DNA of 64,000 nucleotides from Venturia oleaginea (GCA_013176395.1 JABMLP010000013.1:868001-932000), one strand, 5' to 3'; positions 1 to 10,876 are shown, numbered from the stretch's first letter. Numbers and translations are program-made. Notes: a model not told the origin generated them from the letters alone.

Positions 1-1199
1 TGACAGGTACCTATCGCACGAGACTCAAATATCGTTCCAGATAGAGCGGACAATGCTTAATCACCAACATCAACATATTCCTATTTATCCACCAGCCGCA
101 TGCGTATAATTTCAAAAGACATGCTGGTGCAATGATCTACATATTTATTTCATCGTGAAGCCGTTGGTTTTCCCTTCGCATGCGAGATGTAAGGCAGGGA
201 CAATCTATTGAGCTCCTCTACGTACAACCATCGAATTGGTAAATCATCTGTTGAACGGCTTCTCTACCCTCCGCAGAGATGAAGAGCGAAGAGCCAGAGT
301 ACATGTCTCCACAATACAATCGCAAAATAATACAATTGTCGCAACCAGGGTTCGGGAGGTTTCCCCACAACAGCACAGACACGACAGCATAATCCTTTGT
401 ACTATGTACAATTGTACATCGCGTGAGTGCTCCAACAATCGACGCGCCCCGGGTTCATCTTAAGTCAAATCATGTCGCTTGTCAGGGCTTCTCCGTCCCT
501 TGTCCTATACACCGTAACACCGTAACACCGTAACACCGTAAATGAGAACCACAATTACCTCGTGTAGCACAATAATCTGTTACGGTTTCGTTTGCCAGGC
601 ACATCCGCTTGCTTGTCATTCGGTATCGGCCAATTCTTACCGCGCCGGCGCTCCGGGTCTAGATCTCTCCTACACCTGAGCTTCTAGAAGGCGATCCCAT
701 TTCCCACCTTCGGCGCTATTACTAGGACCGATAATTATCCTGGTAGGGTGCTAGGAATCTCTTTGATAGATTATTAGAGAATCTGAGGGGGTGTTCTTTA
801 AAGAGTATCCCCCTATTGCTTCTATAGGTTTAGCTGTCGATCGAGTCTGGGGTAGTCCCTACCGACCCACCTCGGCCGCATTGTACGAAAATTTTCGGCA
901 AGAAAAGGGATGCCGCATTTGGACGTCACGAACCGTGCTCCGTGAGGTTAATGAGTTCGTTTGCTTCAAAAGCAGTGGTCGCTACACTTTCATATTGTCT
1001 TGGATTAAGGATATCGTCTTGGTAGAAACGCGTGGACAAGATGAAGTGTGCAGGTATAAGAGTCACACTCCTGTATAATAGAAAGAGGGTCTTTTCGTCA
1101 AGCAGCCTGGTTGTTAGTCATTCCTTTTGATCAGCAATCTTTCAGGTTTGTGCCTCTTTGCTGCTCTCAAGGGTATATACTGACAAGCGAATAGCCATC
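1..1199. other. Intergenic region, no gene seen
   Basis: I see no convincing gene here. Short open frames exist but lack family resemblance or good start contexts. The only clear structure is the 8-bp tandem repeat near 510-541, listed separately. The last part, roughly 1080-1199, should hold the promoter and 5' leader of the HsbA-type gene that starts at 1200. Confidence 0.5.
510..541. repeat. 8-bp tandem repeat, four units
   Basis: Four head-to-tail copies of CACCGTAA lie at 510-541. A reverse-complement fragment (TTACGGT) follows about 30 bp downstream. This is a microsatellite-like tract in intergenic DNA; no function can be assigned from sequence. Confidence 0.85.
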
Positions 1200-2715
1200 A
1201 TGCGTCCCTCCTCGTGGCTCACTCTTGCTTTCGGCGCCAGCGTCATCGCTAGACCTGAAGGCGTCGTTGACCGAGTTGCAAGACTTCACGTCAGAGATGT
1301 TCGAGGTGTTGCCAATCTCCCAGCCATCAAGGGCGCCCTTGAGCTCATGACCAAGGATGGCGAGGCGCTGGACAAAGCCATTGCAGCTCTTACCAAAGAG
1401 AATGCAGCAACTCAAGTCGACGTCATCACCAAGGCTCTCGACAAATTGAGTACCGATACCAGTGCTTCAGCAGTCAAGATCGGAAAGAGTGGTACCATTG
1501 GCGTCTTCGAAATATCTGGACTCCTCAACGCAAAGAATCAGGAAGTCTGGACTGCTTTGAACAAGGAGGCCCTTCGAGTCGTCAACCAAACCTCAATAGA
1601 CATCATGGCCAAGAAGGACATTACAAAGGACCTGCCCGAGGAAAAGATGGCCTCCCTCTCGAAAGCCATCAAAGGACAAAAAAAAGGAATAATTGACATC
1701 GTCACCGTTATGCCAGGACAGATCCCCCCTGCAGTGAAGTCACAAATAGAGAGCTTTATCGCCAAGCAAGCTGCAAACGGTGCTAAGGACGGCACCGCCA
1801 CCGCCCCACCTCCAAAGCTCCCTGACTTGAACGATCCAGAGACAAAAAAGACATTGGACAAAGTGATCGATGACTTCCTAGACCAAGTTATCAAAATCAT
1901 TTCCGGAAAGCAAGAAAGCTTGCAGTTGCCAGCAGGCGTTACCTTGCCTCCTGGTGTCAGTCTGCCTCCTGGTGCTTCTGCACCAAGCCCAAAGACTTCT
2001 GGGTCGGGGGACATGGCCGGTATGCCTGGAATGGCTGCTGAGCCAAAAGCTGAACCCAAGCCAAAGCTGAACCCAAGCCAAAGCTGAACCCAAGCCAAAA
2101 GCTGAATCCAAGCCAAAGGCTGAACCCAAGCCAAAAGCTGAACCCAAGCCAAAGGCTGAACCCAAGCCAAAGGCTGAACCCAAGCCAAAGGCTGAACCTA
2201 AGCCAAAGCCTGCGACTGAACCAAAGCCTACTGAAGAGGAACCTGCTACTGCCGCTGCACCCCCTCCAAAAGCCGAAGAACCAGCTGCTGAAGAACCCAC
2301 CACTGCCGCTGCACCCCCTCCAAAAGCCGAAGAACCTGCTACTGCCGCTGCACCCCCTCCAAAAGCTGAAGAACCTGCTACTGCCGCTGCACCCCCTCCA
2401 AAAGCTGAAGAACCCGCTGACGCCGCTGCACCCCCTCCAAAAGTAGAAGAACCCGCTACCGCCGATGCAGCCCCTCCAGCTGCCGAGGTTCCTGCTACCC
2501 CTGAGAGTCCTAATTCAGACAAGAAGCCTTCCAAGGGCACACCAAAGATTCCCAAGGGCACACCAAAGATTCCCAAGGGCATGCCAAAGGGTTCCAAGGA
2601 GGGTTCCAAGGGCGCGCCAAAGAAGCCTAATAAGGAAAAGCCTAATAAGGAAAAATCCAAGCCTTCGACCAAGAAGCCGCCACCGGGTGTGGAGTACGTG
2701 GAGAGGAGGTTCTAA
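1200..2715 (+). CDS. Secreted HsbA-type cell-surface protein with Pro/Lys/Glu-rich repeat tail
   Basis: The N-terminus has a signal peptide (about residues 1-17), followed by a helical domain of about 170 residues that looks like the hydrophobic surface binding protein A / cell wall mannoprotein family (HsbA, PF12296). Such proteins are secreted and bind hydrophobic surfaces. The ATG at 1200 is preferred over the in-frame upstream codon because it starts the signal peptide. The first frame stops at 2087 inside an 18-bp repeat (Pro-Lys-Ala-Glu-Pro-Lys) containing two 17-bp units. The downstream frame stays open from 2071 to the stop at 2713-2715 and keeps the repeats in phase. A 58-nt GT-AG intron at 2020-2077 (donor GTATGC, acceptor CCCAAG) would join the frames into a protein of about 485 residues. 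The alternative is a frameshift by repeat slippage. The domain call is firm; the join is moderate. Confidence 0.7.
2041..2215 (+). repeat. 18/17-bp coding tandem repeat (PKAEPK type)
   Basis: About nine copies of an 18-bp unit encode alternating Pro-Lys-Ala-Glu-Pro-Lys. Two units near 2061-2094 are 17 bp long, each shifting the frame by one base. A second repeat of about 39 bp (Ala-Pro-Pro-Pro-Lys-Ala-Glu-Glu-Pro) follows at about 2245-2460, and a Lys-Gly-Thr-Pro-Lys repeat at 2530-2600. All three lie in the tail of the HsbA-type gene. Confidence 0.85.
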
Positions 2716-3772
2716 ATGCATTTTGTTGTGGATGTGTCGCAAGGAGAAATTGTGTGGTTGCTCCGCTTGGCATGGAGGTGGATAATACGATGCTACTGGT
2801 ACCTCGCCACTCGCTGCCTCTTTGATAAGCGTAATTGAAGCATAGTTATCTCACCACACAATAAGCGTGCTTCGTAAGTCCTGACCAACGTCAGTATATC
2901 CCTGAGGCAAGATCAGTAGCTTCAAATGATCTTGTTTGTGTTCTTTGTAAAATTTATGGATGAAAATGTTCAGCCGTCTTTGGCCTCGACATCTTTACTG
3001 TTGATTCTGGGTTTGGGATCGCCAGGGTTTTGCCGCTCACGATGCATACTTGGGCGCATTACTCGACTCCAATTCGTTCTCGGCGGCAATGTAGAGCCGG
3101 TTGCGGTACTTTGCTGTGTTTTCCTCTGAAGGCTCCAACGATTGACGGAAATGAGTTTGTGGAATGATGCACATGATGCTAGCCTAACACGCTTCATATA
3201 TTTGCCTTGACCCCTTCTCTTCTCTAGTCCACTTGTAACATGGACTTAGTGTTGTAGTATAGCCCTTGATCGAGGAAACGGTGACAAAATCAATGAGGCC
3301 TGAAGAGCGGCCTGTCAACGGGGGTATCATAATCTTACCTTGCAATCCGCGTTATGTAGCGCAAGGTATCGAACAACTAGCAAGTTAATGCGCCTTGGGT
3401 ATCAAAGAGGTTGATTTTAGGTTTGGGCGTCCCTGCTTGCACTAATCTTCGCTACAAGTTGCTTGTTACGTGTGTATTTGGAATGTCTTGCTATGTCTGC
3501 TGACCTGTTCATTCATATCGAGTAGGATCTGTCCAATAGACCCTTTATTGCCAATATAGAATTCCAACGAGCAAGATCCATGTGTGTAGGAGTGGCGTGC
3601 AGTTCTGGTAGCGAAGGCTATTGCTTCATTGGAATACGGCTGTGTTCTGACAAGCTTGTGTGAGACTATGCTTCGATTGAGCAATGCATGCGATCTTCTC
3701 CAATTGTGCCCGCTATTCTCGTATGTGTACAAACGGACTTGTATTTTAATTGCGAATGTTCTAGAGACCAAC
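2716..3772. other. Intergenic region, no gene seen
   Basis: About 1 kb between the HsbA-type gene and the 3' end of the complex I subunit gene on the opposite strand. The genes converge, so this should contain both 3' ends. Open frames here are short and overlap on both strands without recognisable content. Confidence 0.5.
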
Positions 3773-4222
3773 TCATGCCATGGTTGATTTGACCAGCTCG
3801 GTGACTTTCGTTTCTATCGCTTTGTCGTCCATGCCTGCATTGCTCCGTTAGTGAATGCTATTCGACATAGTCCTTCCGATCCTCACCGTTCAATGGCACC
3901 ATCTTCTCCCTGCCAAACTCTGCCCATCTTATTAGCTGCGTCCTAGGATCTGCTCCATATGCCAAAGACTGACCATATCTCGCCCACACCTTCGGTGTCA
4001 CGTCCAATGCTTCTCTTATCATTATGGGTGTCTCTGGGTTGTGTTTCTTCATGGTGGGGTATGTGCGGAGGAGAAACTGTCTATCGAATTGGTTAACAAT
4101 AGTGCCACAGGAAGGCATTGGTCAGAGCCAATTCACCTTGCGGCAGCGCTGTGCTCTGAGGTCTGGCATAAGTGGAAGCGCAATTCTTTGAGGCCTTGTG
4201 AGAATGCAAATTTGGTCGCCAT
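3773..4222 (-). CDS. NDUFA2: NADH:ubiquinone oxidoreductase 10.5-kDa subunit (NDUFA2/B8 type)
   Basis: This is an accessory subunit of mitochondrial complex I with a thioredoxin-like fold (L51/S25/CI-B8 family, PF05047). Four exons fit on the minus strand: 4222-4137, 4080-3974, 3919-3887 and 3834-3773. They sum to 288 nt, giving 95 residues, the usual family length. The conserved core reads RTYPTMKKHNP, then PIMIREA, then PKVWARY followed by EFGREK across the second junction. All three introns are GT-AG with short fungal sizes (54-56 nt), and two hold CTAAY-like branch sites. A Cys in the N-terminal strand (LRFHLCQ) matches one half of the family's usual Cys pair. The open frame alone runs through introns and hides the true ends. 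The ATG at 4222 begins the conserved N-terminus. Confidence 0.9.
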
Positions 4223-5057
4223 CTTGCCGTTTAAGTATGAGAATGTCGTCTGCGCTTTCGAGGCTGACGTGTAGTGTCGGAGTTGCAGTCTAGCTTTCTG
4301 CAGGTATCATCTGAAATGCAAAGTCACGCTTGGGTAAAATGCGGGTACTAAATGCGTGACAAACGTTCGTCTCGCGATTCGTCAATCTCCCTCTTTAGCC
4401 CATCCCCCATCTTCTCATCACCGACGAACGATAGTACCCGACGATGCCTGGAACTTGTACACGACCAAACCTGGAAAGAACACTAGTGATCCAGATGTAC
4501 TCGAAGAAAACAACGAAATGGGTCTGTTCATCTTCCACCTACCGTGCGAGCTAGCAGTCATTCGAAAGGCTGGATTGGGTGAATGTGTTATATCATTCTC
4601 TGAACATAATCAGACTCGAGCCTTCGGTCCCAGATCTATCATTCACTACTTGGTTCTTATCAAGCGAGGAAGCAAGCTCCAGAATGTCAGAATGGCTCGG
4701 CCGTTAGTAGCAGGGTCAGGTCCTACGATTATGGGATTCCTTCTTCTCGAGCCCCTCGTCCAGCGTCGCGCCTAAGAAAGCTAATTTAATTTCCCTTTTG
4801 TGGATAATCGACCTTAGAGTACTCTCGATTCAGCTTTCCGCAGGCAAGGCAGTGAGAATCTGGTATGGCATATTGTATGTGAATGAGGTACAATGATAGG
4901 GAGAGACACTGCTACTCTAAGTAGTAAGTACCAAAAGGCTCGACATGGAATTTAATCACACTTGCTTCCACGGGAAGGTATTGTGCAAAGTTAGGCTATT
5001 GCTAATTATCATACAGAATGAAGCTATTGCTCGACGACCCTCGAAGGTGATCCCCCC
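4223..5057. other. Intergenic region with one ATG-less open frame
   Basis: Promoter region of the complex I subunit gene on the minus strand, plus the 3' flank of the NmrA-like pseudogene. An open frame at about 4356-4775 (+) encodes up to 139 residues but has no ATG at its start and no family I recognise. It could be a decayed exon. Nothing else is supported. Confidence 0.35.
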
Positions 5058-6180
5058 TTAATCCAACGTGAAGCCATTCCCAACTTGCTGGGCCAAATAC
5101 TGATCCAAGTTTGTCAAATGCTTCTGGCGATGTTTTCTCCGTTTATCCGACTTCTCCAGACGAGGAGTCTCTAGATCATAATCGAGCCGCGGCATGTGTT
5201 GATGCGACTCGATGTTGTGCTTGAGGGTTCCGGGCCAGGATTGCACTTGTCCACTCTCAGGCGCAAGAATCTCCTTTTTCTGTACATAAACCACCTGTTT
5301 GCCTGTAGCCATCGACATAGTCTTAGCAACCTCGCGCATGGTATATCAGTTGCTTGCCCCAAGCATCTCGTTGTGGTATACCATCGAATTATTATCCAGA
5401 AGCAACATACCGACAAACCTACCACCATCGTTGACAATCTCGATCAGTGGAATCATCGTGTCGCGTCCAAAGATGTGATTGATTTCGTAGATATTCGAGG
5501 TCCCTATTCGTGTCGGCTCCCAAAGAGTAGTGCAATTCTCCATGAAATGGCCCTGTGTAAAGAACCTTGGTGCAATTTCGAGCTTTTTGATATACTCTTT
5601 GACCGGATCCTCCTTGTACCGTGGTTGCTGTTTGCTTGTCCACGAACCACCGGATCGAGGTAGGTTCGCCCCAGAAGTTTTTTCCTGCCACGAGGGATTG
5701 TGGACCAGACAATGACCTGGGCTCCAGCAGCAACGGTAGCGTCAGCAATGGCGAGGCTTCGGGCGATCTCGAGGTTGTAGTACGCTTCGCTCGAGACCAA
5801 GTTTGTGAGTTAGCCAGAAATATATAGCGATATCGATCTTGCATTAGACATTGTAAATTATGCTGTGCAGTCTGACGACAGAAGTTTTCGTTCAAACACG
5901 AATGAAATGAATGAAGACGTACTAGGAAGAGTGACAGCAAAGACGGTGTGAGCGCCTTTTACGGCCGTCTCGACATGACTGGCTTTCTTGCTGTCGCATG
6001 CTGTTACCTCGACTCTTTCGGGAGCCCATGTCGAACTGATGGAGGTTGCAGACGCGTTGTCCCATACCATAGCACGGATCTTCGGGAATTTATTGGACAA
6101 AAATGTATTATTGAGAACGAATCGATAACAGAGCGACCTAATTGGTCTGCTGCTCCGAAGACGACCAGCAAATTGCTCAT
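5058..6180 (-). pseudogene. NmrA-like NAD(P)-binding protein, broken by two frameshifts and a stop
   Basis: The N-terminus (ATG at 6180) reads NLLVVFGAADQLGRSVID, a Rossmann glycine-rich start typical of NmrA-like regulators and isoflavone reductase relatives. Later segments match the family in order: RAMVWDNAS, KGAHTVFAVT, ADATVAAGAQVIVWSTIP, KEYIKKLEIAPRFFTQGHFM and the C-terminal TGKQVVYVQ region. These segments sit in three different frames. One break is near 6118-6125, another near 5690-5705 next to an A-rich run, and an in-frame TGA lies at 5346-5348 with clear coding on both sides. One ordinary intron (5785-5922, donor GTACGT) is retained. NmrA-type proteins bind dinucleotides and can act as redox-sensing transcription cofactors. 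Sequencing indels could mimic part of this, but three lesions make decay more likely. Confidence 0.7.
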
Positions 6181-7254
6181 TGTATGGTTTGCTGTGATGT
6201 GAGAGAAAGGAAGACGAGACGGTTTGTGTTCATACTGTTGTAACAAGAAACCACTCTCACGTGGATTGCTTTCTTTGGGTAAACTCACTCAACTCAACAT
6301 CGATGAAATGCTGAAAATCTAAAAATTGGGAATCTCCAGAACTTATTCATCTCCATCTTGAATTGAAGGACCGCTTCCCTGACTGAAGTCCTCGGCTGCA
6401 GCTCAGCCGTGTCAAATGTGAAGATTCGCTCTCTAAGAAGCTGCAAAGTTGAGCGTGACTTCCTTAGTCGATTAAAATTGAGGGAGGAGCCCTAGAGCTC
6501 TGGTGAAAGGCACGAGTCTTTGGTTGTACAGCGAGGCCGCCTTATTACTCACTTCCAAGTGTCGTATCAAACAGTTTCAAACACCCTTATGCATGCAGTG
6601 GTCGTGAGTTTGGTACTTCGACCTCTAGAGTATTTGTTTCCGAGTTTGGTTGGCTCCTTTTAAAGTTTCTGGGTGTTCTGGGTATGGCTGTGAGCTGGAG
6701 GACTTGATGGTGTGCAGGAAGAGAACTCATCCTCAGTTTGGCAAATAGCTACCGTATTTCGCTATCTGGCGGGCAGGGTATAAGCTAACATTTAGCTGCC
6801 ATCACCTAAATATTCCTTCATTCGTTTGCTTCCACGTCTCACCTGTCAACCACTCCCTCCACTGCACCGTCTCCGTCCAAAGTCCCCACTTCCCCGTCTA
6901 CGCTTCAGATTCCCAATCCGGCAGTCCCCTAATCTTGTATCCAGCGGTCCTACAGGACTCCTTCAAGTCTTGAATCACACACGTCTTTAGTACTCACTGA
7001 CACTATGGCCACAGGCTGTTGGAGCTATTCAACATGCCTATTATCTTCGTTTCCTGGTTTTCGATAAATCCATCAGGCTCATCACCACTCACCTTCGCGC
7101 AGGGGCATGCATTGCAAAGCGCACTTTTACGAACCTCTTTTGCCCCACTGTCCTGAAAATGCTCAGCAGGCAATCGACCCTTCACGACTAATCTCGAACA
7201 TAAACTCAAGTCGCAACGAAGAGGATATACGTGGTTAACAACTCGTACAACAAC
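6181..7254. other. Intergenic region, no gene seen
   Basis: Upstream flank of the NmrA-like pseudogene up to the first direct repeat of the retroelement-like insertion. I see no supported coding exon, tRNA or repeat family in this kilobase. Confidence 0.45.
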
Positions 7255-7268
7255 TCTAATCTCGTAAG
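7255..7268 (+). repeat. Left 14-bp direct repeat (putative target-site duplication)
   Basis: TCTAATCTCGTAAG, identical to the copy at 8874-8887. The pair flanks the retroelement-like segment. Confidence 0.75.
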
Positions 7269-7674
7269 AAAAACAGCACACACAGCGAGAACTCAATTTT
7301 TGGAATTTACAGAAGTATCATCTAAGGATCATCAAAACACCTCTGCCAGTGGCCGCTCCGGCCTCTAGAGGCCATCGCGCGTCCCTCAGCGTCGATGAGA
7401 TATCTCTAGAGTCGCCGTCGCGGCCACGGCAGAGCAAGCAGACGAATACATGAGCAAGCTACACGAACGATGCGTCCACCAAAGACAACAGCAACCATCT
7501 AGTCACTATCTCCCGGCTAGTCCATCACCCCAGATGACACTGCAACGCTCCGAGTCGACGAGTCACTGCTAGAACGGCAATACCTTCAACACAACTCAAA
7601 CACCAGACGCCCGGTGCGCAACAATCGGCACCACACACCACTGCAACGACTAGACAACCTCTCCCAACGTCTTG

Positions 7675-8381
7675 GCAAACCGTCCTGCTACAAGCTGTTG
7701 CCCAGAGCCTTGAGCCTCTCCCCAAACTGTTGCCTCCCAGTTATGGCATTGGCAAGAGTAGGTGCGCGACACAGTAAGTAGTAAGGACGCATAGAAGGAG
7801 CCTATTGGCGGCAAATCCCCTCCCTGTAAGCTAGCAGACGTAGCCTTGAGCCTCTCCCCAGACTGTTGCGTCCCAGTTATGGCATTGGCAAGAGTAGGTG
7901 CGCGATATAGCAAGCAGGGAGAGCGACTAGCAGCAGATAGGCTCCGACTATAAGACGACAGGTCTACAACACAATCGGTGCGACACGATACGGCAGCTGC
8001 TAGAGAACCTCATCTACTATCGTCTCCGCAAACCGTCCTGCTGCAAGCTGATGTCCAGAGCCTTGAGCCTCTCCCCAAACTGTTGCGTCCCAGTTATGGC
8101 ATTGGCAAGAGTAGGTGCGCAACACAGTAAGCAGTAAGGACGTATAGAAGGAGCTTATTGGCGGCAAATCCCCTCCCTACAAGCCAGCAGACGTAGCCTT
8201 GAGCCTCTCCCCAGACTGTTGCGTCCCAGTTATGGCATTGGCAAGAGTAGGAGCGCGATATAGCAAGTAGGGAGAGCGACTAGCAGCAGATAGGCTCCGA
8301 CTATAAGACGGCAGGTCTATAGCACGATCGGCGCCATACAATACGGCAGCTACCAGACAGCCTCGTCCACGGGCATACCCG
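7675..8381 (+). repeat. 353-bp tandem duplication containing four copies of a ~67-bp module
   Basis: Two head-to-tail units of 353 bp start at 7675 and 8028. Each contains two diverged copies of a module of about 67 bp beginning AGCCTTGAGCCTCTCCCC, at 7706, 7842, 8059 and 8195. Both paired distances are exactly 353 bp, so an internal duplication preceded the larger one. A weaker third similarity lies just upstream, near 7640-7674. The open frames on the minus strand across it simply reflect the repeat and show no known domain. Confidence 0.85.
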
Positions 8382-8849
8382 GAGTATCACACCCAAGCAG
8401 CGAAATCACGACTACGATGGTTACTATTGTCTCCAGCATCACACAACCAAATACACCGCCGCATAGGAATCTGGTGCAAGGCAACTTTCACAAGCAGAAA
8501 CATACTTAGGGAACCCATTGGCCTTGAGGGATAAGGCGAAACAGATAGACAAGCTGAGCATTAGAGGGAGACTGTAGGTAGAAGGATAGCGAAACACGAG
8601 GCATTGCCTCTTGAGTCTACATAGCACAGATATACTAGCAGAATAACCAGTATCTACAAGAGCCAGCGGGCATTTGGAGATACTGGTTAAGGGAAAAGAG
8701 GGAGGATGGAGGGGACAGCTGGTCTTGTTTCAGTGAACGGGGCGAAGTGGGGCGCGGCGGATTATATAATCTATCACGTGTCGGGTGTCTGATGAAGTCC
8801 TCCTAACCGGACATAGCTGCGTGATTAAGCGGCTGCAACCGAGTAGGAT

Positions 8850-8873
8850 AAAATCAATCAATCAATCAATCAA
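8850..8873 (+). repeat. AATC microsatellite tail
   Basis: Five consecutive AATC units end directly at the right 14-bp direct repeat. This is consistent with the 3' tail of a non-LTR retroelement. Confidence 0.8.
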
Positions 8874-8887
8874 TCTAATCTCGTAAG
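8874..8887 (+). repeat. Right 14-bp direct repeat (putative target-site duplication)
   Basis: TCTAATCTCGTAAG, identical to 7255-7268. It follows immediately after the AATC tail. Confidence 0.75.
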
Positions 8888-9867
8888 TGAGTCCGGCATT
8901 ACTAAGTATGCCGGATGACCATTCTCAAAGAAAACATTCGCTGGAATAGCTAAACGTTGGATCCTCCAGTCCTGATTTACAGGAGGTCCTCGCCATGGTT
9001 GTAAGCCATACAAGTGTTACTCATTTGCTGGTGTAGCGAGCAAGGTCGGTGATGGGTGCACGTCCACATCTGATACATCGAGTTGCTTCACGCTGGGCGT
9101 TCGGATTAGCAATGAGGTCACTCAATCGTCGCAAATTGCGAAGTAGGATTGCCTATAGTATCAAGTTTGAGATTATCAATCTTACTTCCTAGACTGGATT
9201 AACGGATTTACTTCGCCGCAACTTGGAGAACAGTTGCAGAACCACGAAGTTCAACGTATCTGTATAGGACCTCCTCGGCGGAATCGTTCAACAGGCAAGT
9301 AAGTGCGAGAGTACACAGTTCTGAACCGCCACTGGAAGCATCAGGACGAAGGTGAGCAAAATTGCGGTCCAATATCTCATTAGGAATCCTGGCCAGCGAT
9401 TCAGAAGGCGCTGAAAGACAACCTTCGCAGCAATTGGTGTGGGTGTAAGCATGACGGCAAAGCGAAGTACATCGCTCTCGAGTTCTGCCTTGAACTTGTC
9501 GATGAATGTGCCGGTTTTATCCATTCTGCGATAAGGTGAATTCATGGGAAAGTGACAGTGTATGTGAAATTTGATTATAATATTAACAGAATACTGTGTT
9601 TTTGTCAGCTTCACAATTCTAGCTCTTCACTCGAATGCTGAGGCTCAGGCAATTGCAAAACTTGCTACGAAAGAAGTTATATTTAGTGTTTCTGGTACAA
9701 GCTCAATATATGGTCACCGAAACAAACTAGACCAGTTAACTATCTTTTTATTGAAGAAGCATTTTCGATAGGAGGTGTAGATTGCAGGGCAGCTGTATCA
9801 AGAGCACTGTTCGAACACACGCCTTCAAAGATCGTTGTTCGGACAGATATACTCGTCAGATCGAAAC
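8888..9867. other. Intergenic region with one weak open frame
   Basis: A minus-strand frame at about 9288-9614 could encode a polypeptide with a hydrophobic C-terminal stretch, but I recognise no family and no upstream exons. Otherwise the region looks non-coding. It is the 3' flank of the DHDPS-family gene. Confidence 0.35.
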
Positions 9868-10876
9868 CTATAAACTAGCCTCGATCTGTCGCATCGCTTC
9901 AATGGTGTCTCGAATCATCTTCTTGGCGGCATCGCCTGGTGCTTCATAAGGCGTTCTCGGCTTCAGAAGCTCCTCTGCGTTTGCAATGCCTGCGGCCTGA
10001 GCTGTAATGAGCGAAGCGGCATACTTCGTAGCAGCAATCCCAGACTTGATGGATTGCTCCGCCAAAGCTGCCTTCTGATGCAACTGCATTGCCTCATCAA
10101 TTTTGCCTTCCTGGTATAATTTGTAAATCTTGACAATGCTCTTGGGCATCACATTTCCAAAGGCGCAAATGCACCCCGAGGATCCAGAAGCAAGACCTCC
10201 AATCAAGAAATCAGATTGTCCACCGAAGTTCGCGAACTCGCTTTTCGGAAGGACAGCAGCTAGTCTCATAACCTTTGCCACAGAGCCACATGTAAGCTTC
10301 ACGCCAACGATCTTCCCGGGCCATTTCTTTGCCAACTTTGCGATCATGTCCGAGTCCAGGTCCACTCCGTTGCACAGACCTGGAAAGTTGTAGATGACGA
10401 TCGGTAACTCGCTCTTCTCAGCAACTTCTATGTAAAACCTTTCAACCACCGAGGGTGTTGTAGCTTTGCCGAAATATGAAGCTGGGAGTAAGAGACCGTA
10501 ATCGGCGCCAGCCTCAAGGGCCTCCTTGATGTTTTCCAAGACCTGTTTTGTAGAATTCCCACTTACGCCCGCCATGAGAGGAAAAGAAGGGCCAATTGCG
10601 GCTCTGGCATTGGCTATGAGGGCTCGTCGTTCGCTTGGTGTGAGGAGAAATGCTTCGGCATTGGAACCAAGGACAATCAATCCAGCGATGCCGGTGGTTG
10701 AGAGGTAGTGGAAGTATTTGGTCTGGGCGTCGAGGGCGATCTCGTCGGTGGCTGGATCAATGAAGGTCACGGCTGGTACCCTAGTGCTCTGATTAGAATT
10801 GTGGTTGTTACAATGAAGAGAATACCTACCATATTCCGCTCGCAGGCACCAAAGGCTGGCTTGTTGCTGTTGTCAT
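9868..10876 (-). CDS. DHDPS/NAL-superfamily aldolase
   Basis: A class I aldolase of the dihydrodipicolinate synthase / N-acetylneuraminate lyase superfamily (PF00701), forming a TIM barrel. Two exons fit: 10876-10830 and 10780-9868, together 960 nt, giving 319 residues, the normal length. The single intron (10781-10829) has donor GTAGGT and acceptor CTAG. Features seen: the glycine-rich substrate loop (LGSNAEAFLL), the active-site tyrosine in VIYNFPG (about Tyr146) and the Schiff-base lysine in VGVKLTCG (about Lys177). Fungi do not make lysine by the DHDPS route, so the likely substrates are 2-keto-3-deoxy sugar acids (as for L-threo-3-deoxy-hexulosonate aldolase) or 4-hydroxy-2-oxoglutarate. 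The exact substrate is inference. It has a serine/alanine-rich C-terminal half and no organelle signal I can see. Confidence 0.88.

Larger units (their letters stand above)
7269..8873. mobile_element. Non-coding retroelement-like insertion with 14-bp flanking repeats and (AATC)n tail
   Basis: The segment is bracketed by identical 14-bp direct repeats, TCTAATCTCGTAAG, at 7255-7268 and 8874-8887. It ends in a simple tail of about five AATC units directly before the second repeat. Flanking direct repeats of this length plus a short-repeat 3' tail are hallmarks of target-primed insertion by non-LTR (LINE/SINE-like) retroelements. No reverse transcriptase or endonuclease frame is visible, so this would be a non-autonomous or heavily deleted copy. 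The inside holds a 353-bp tandem duplication (separate entry). The right part, about 8740-8870, is GC-richer. The orientation implied by the tail is plus. Which family it belongs to cannot be told from this window. Confidence 0.6.

Noticed and set aside
1538..2672. Long minus-strand frames opposite the HsbA-type gene (216 and 264 codons)
   Set aside because: Shadows of the coding repeats; composition is Leu/Gly/Ala repeats produced by antisense reading.
4356..4775. 139-codon plus-strand frame
   Set aside because: No ATG at its start, no recognisable family and no splice support; left as a note in the intergenic entry.
7525..8627. Minus-strand frames across the tandem duplication as a protein-coding gene
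   Set aside because: They follow the DNA repeat and lack known domains or splice structure.
8775..8845. CTGATGA followed by a GTCC...GGAC stem near the end of the retroelement-like segment, resembling a hammerhead ribozyme
   Set aside because: The essential GAAA after stem II is missing (ATAG instead) and no third stem closes the core.
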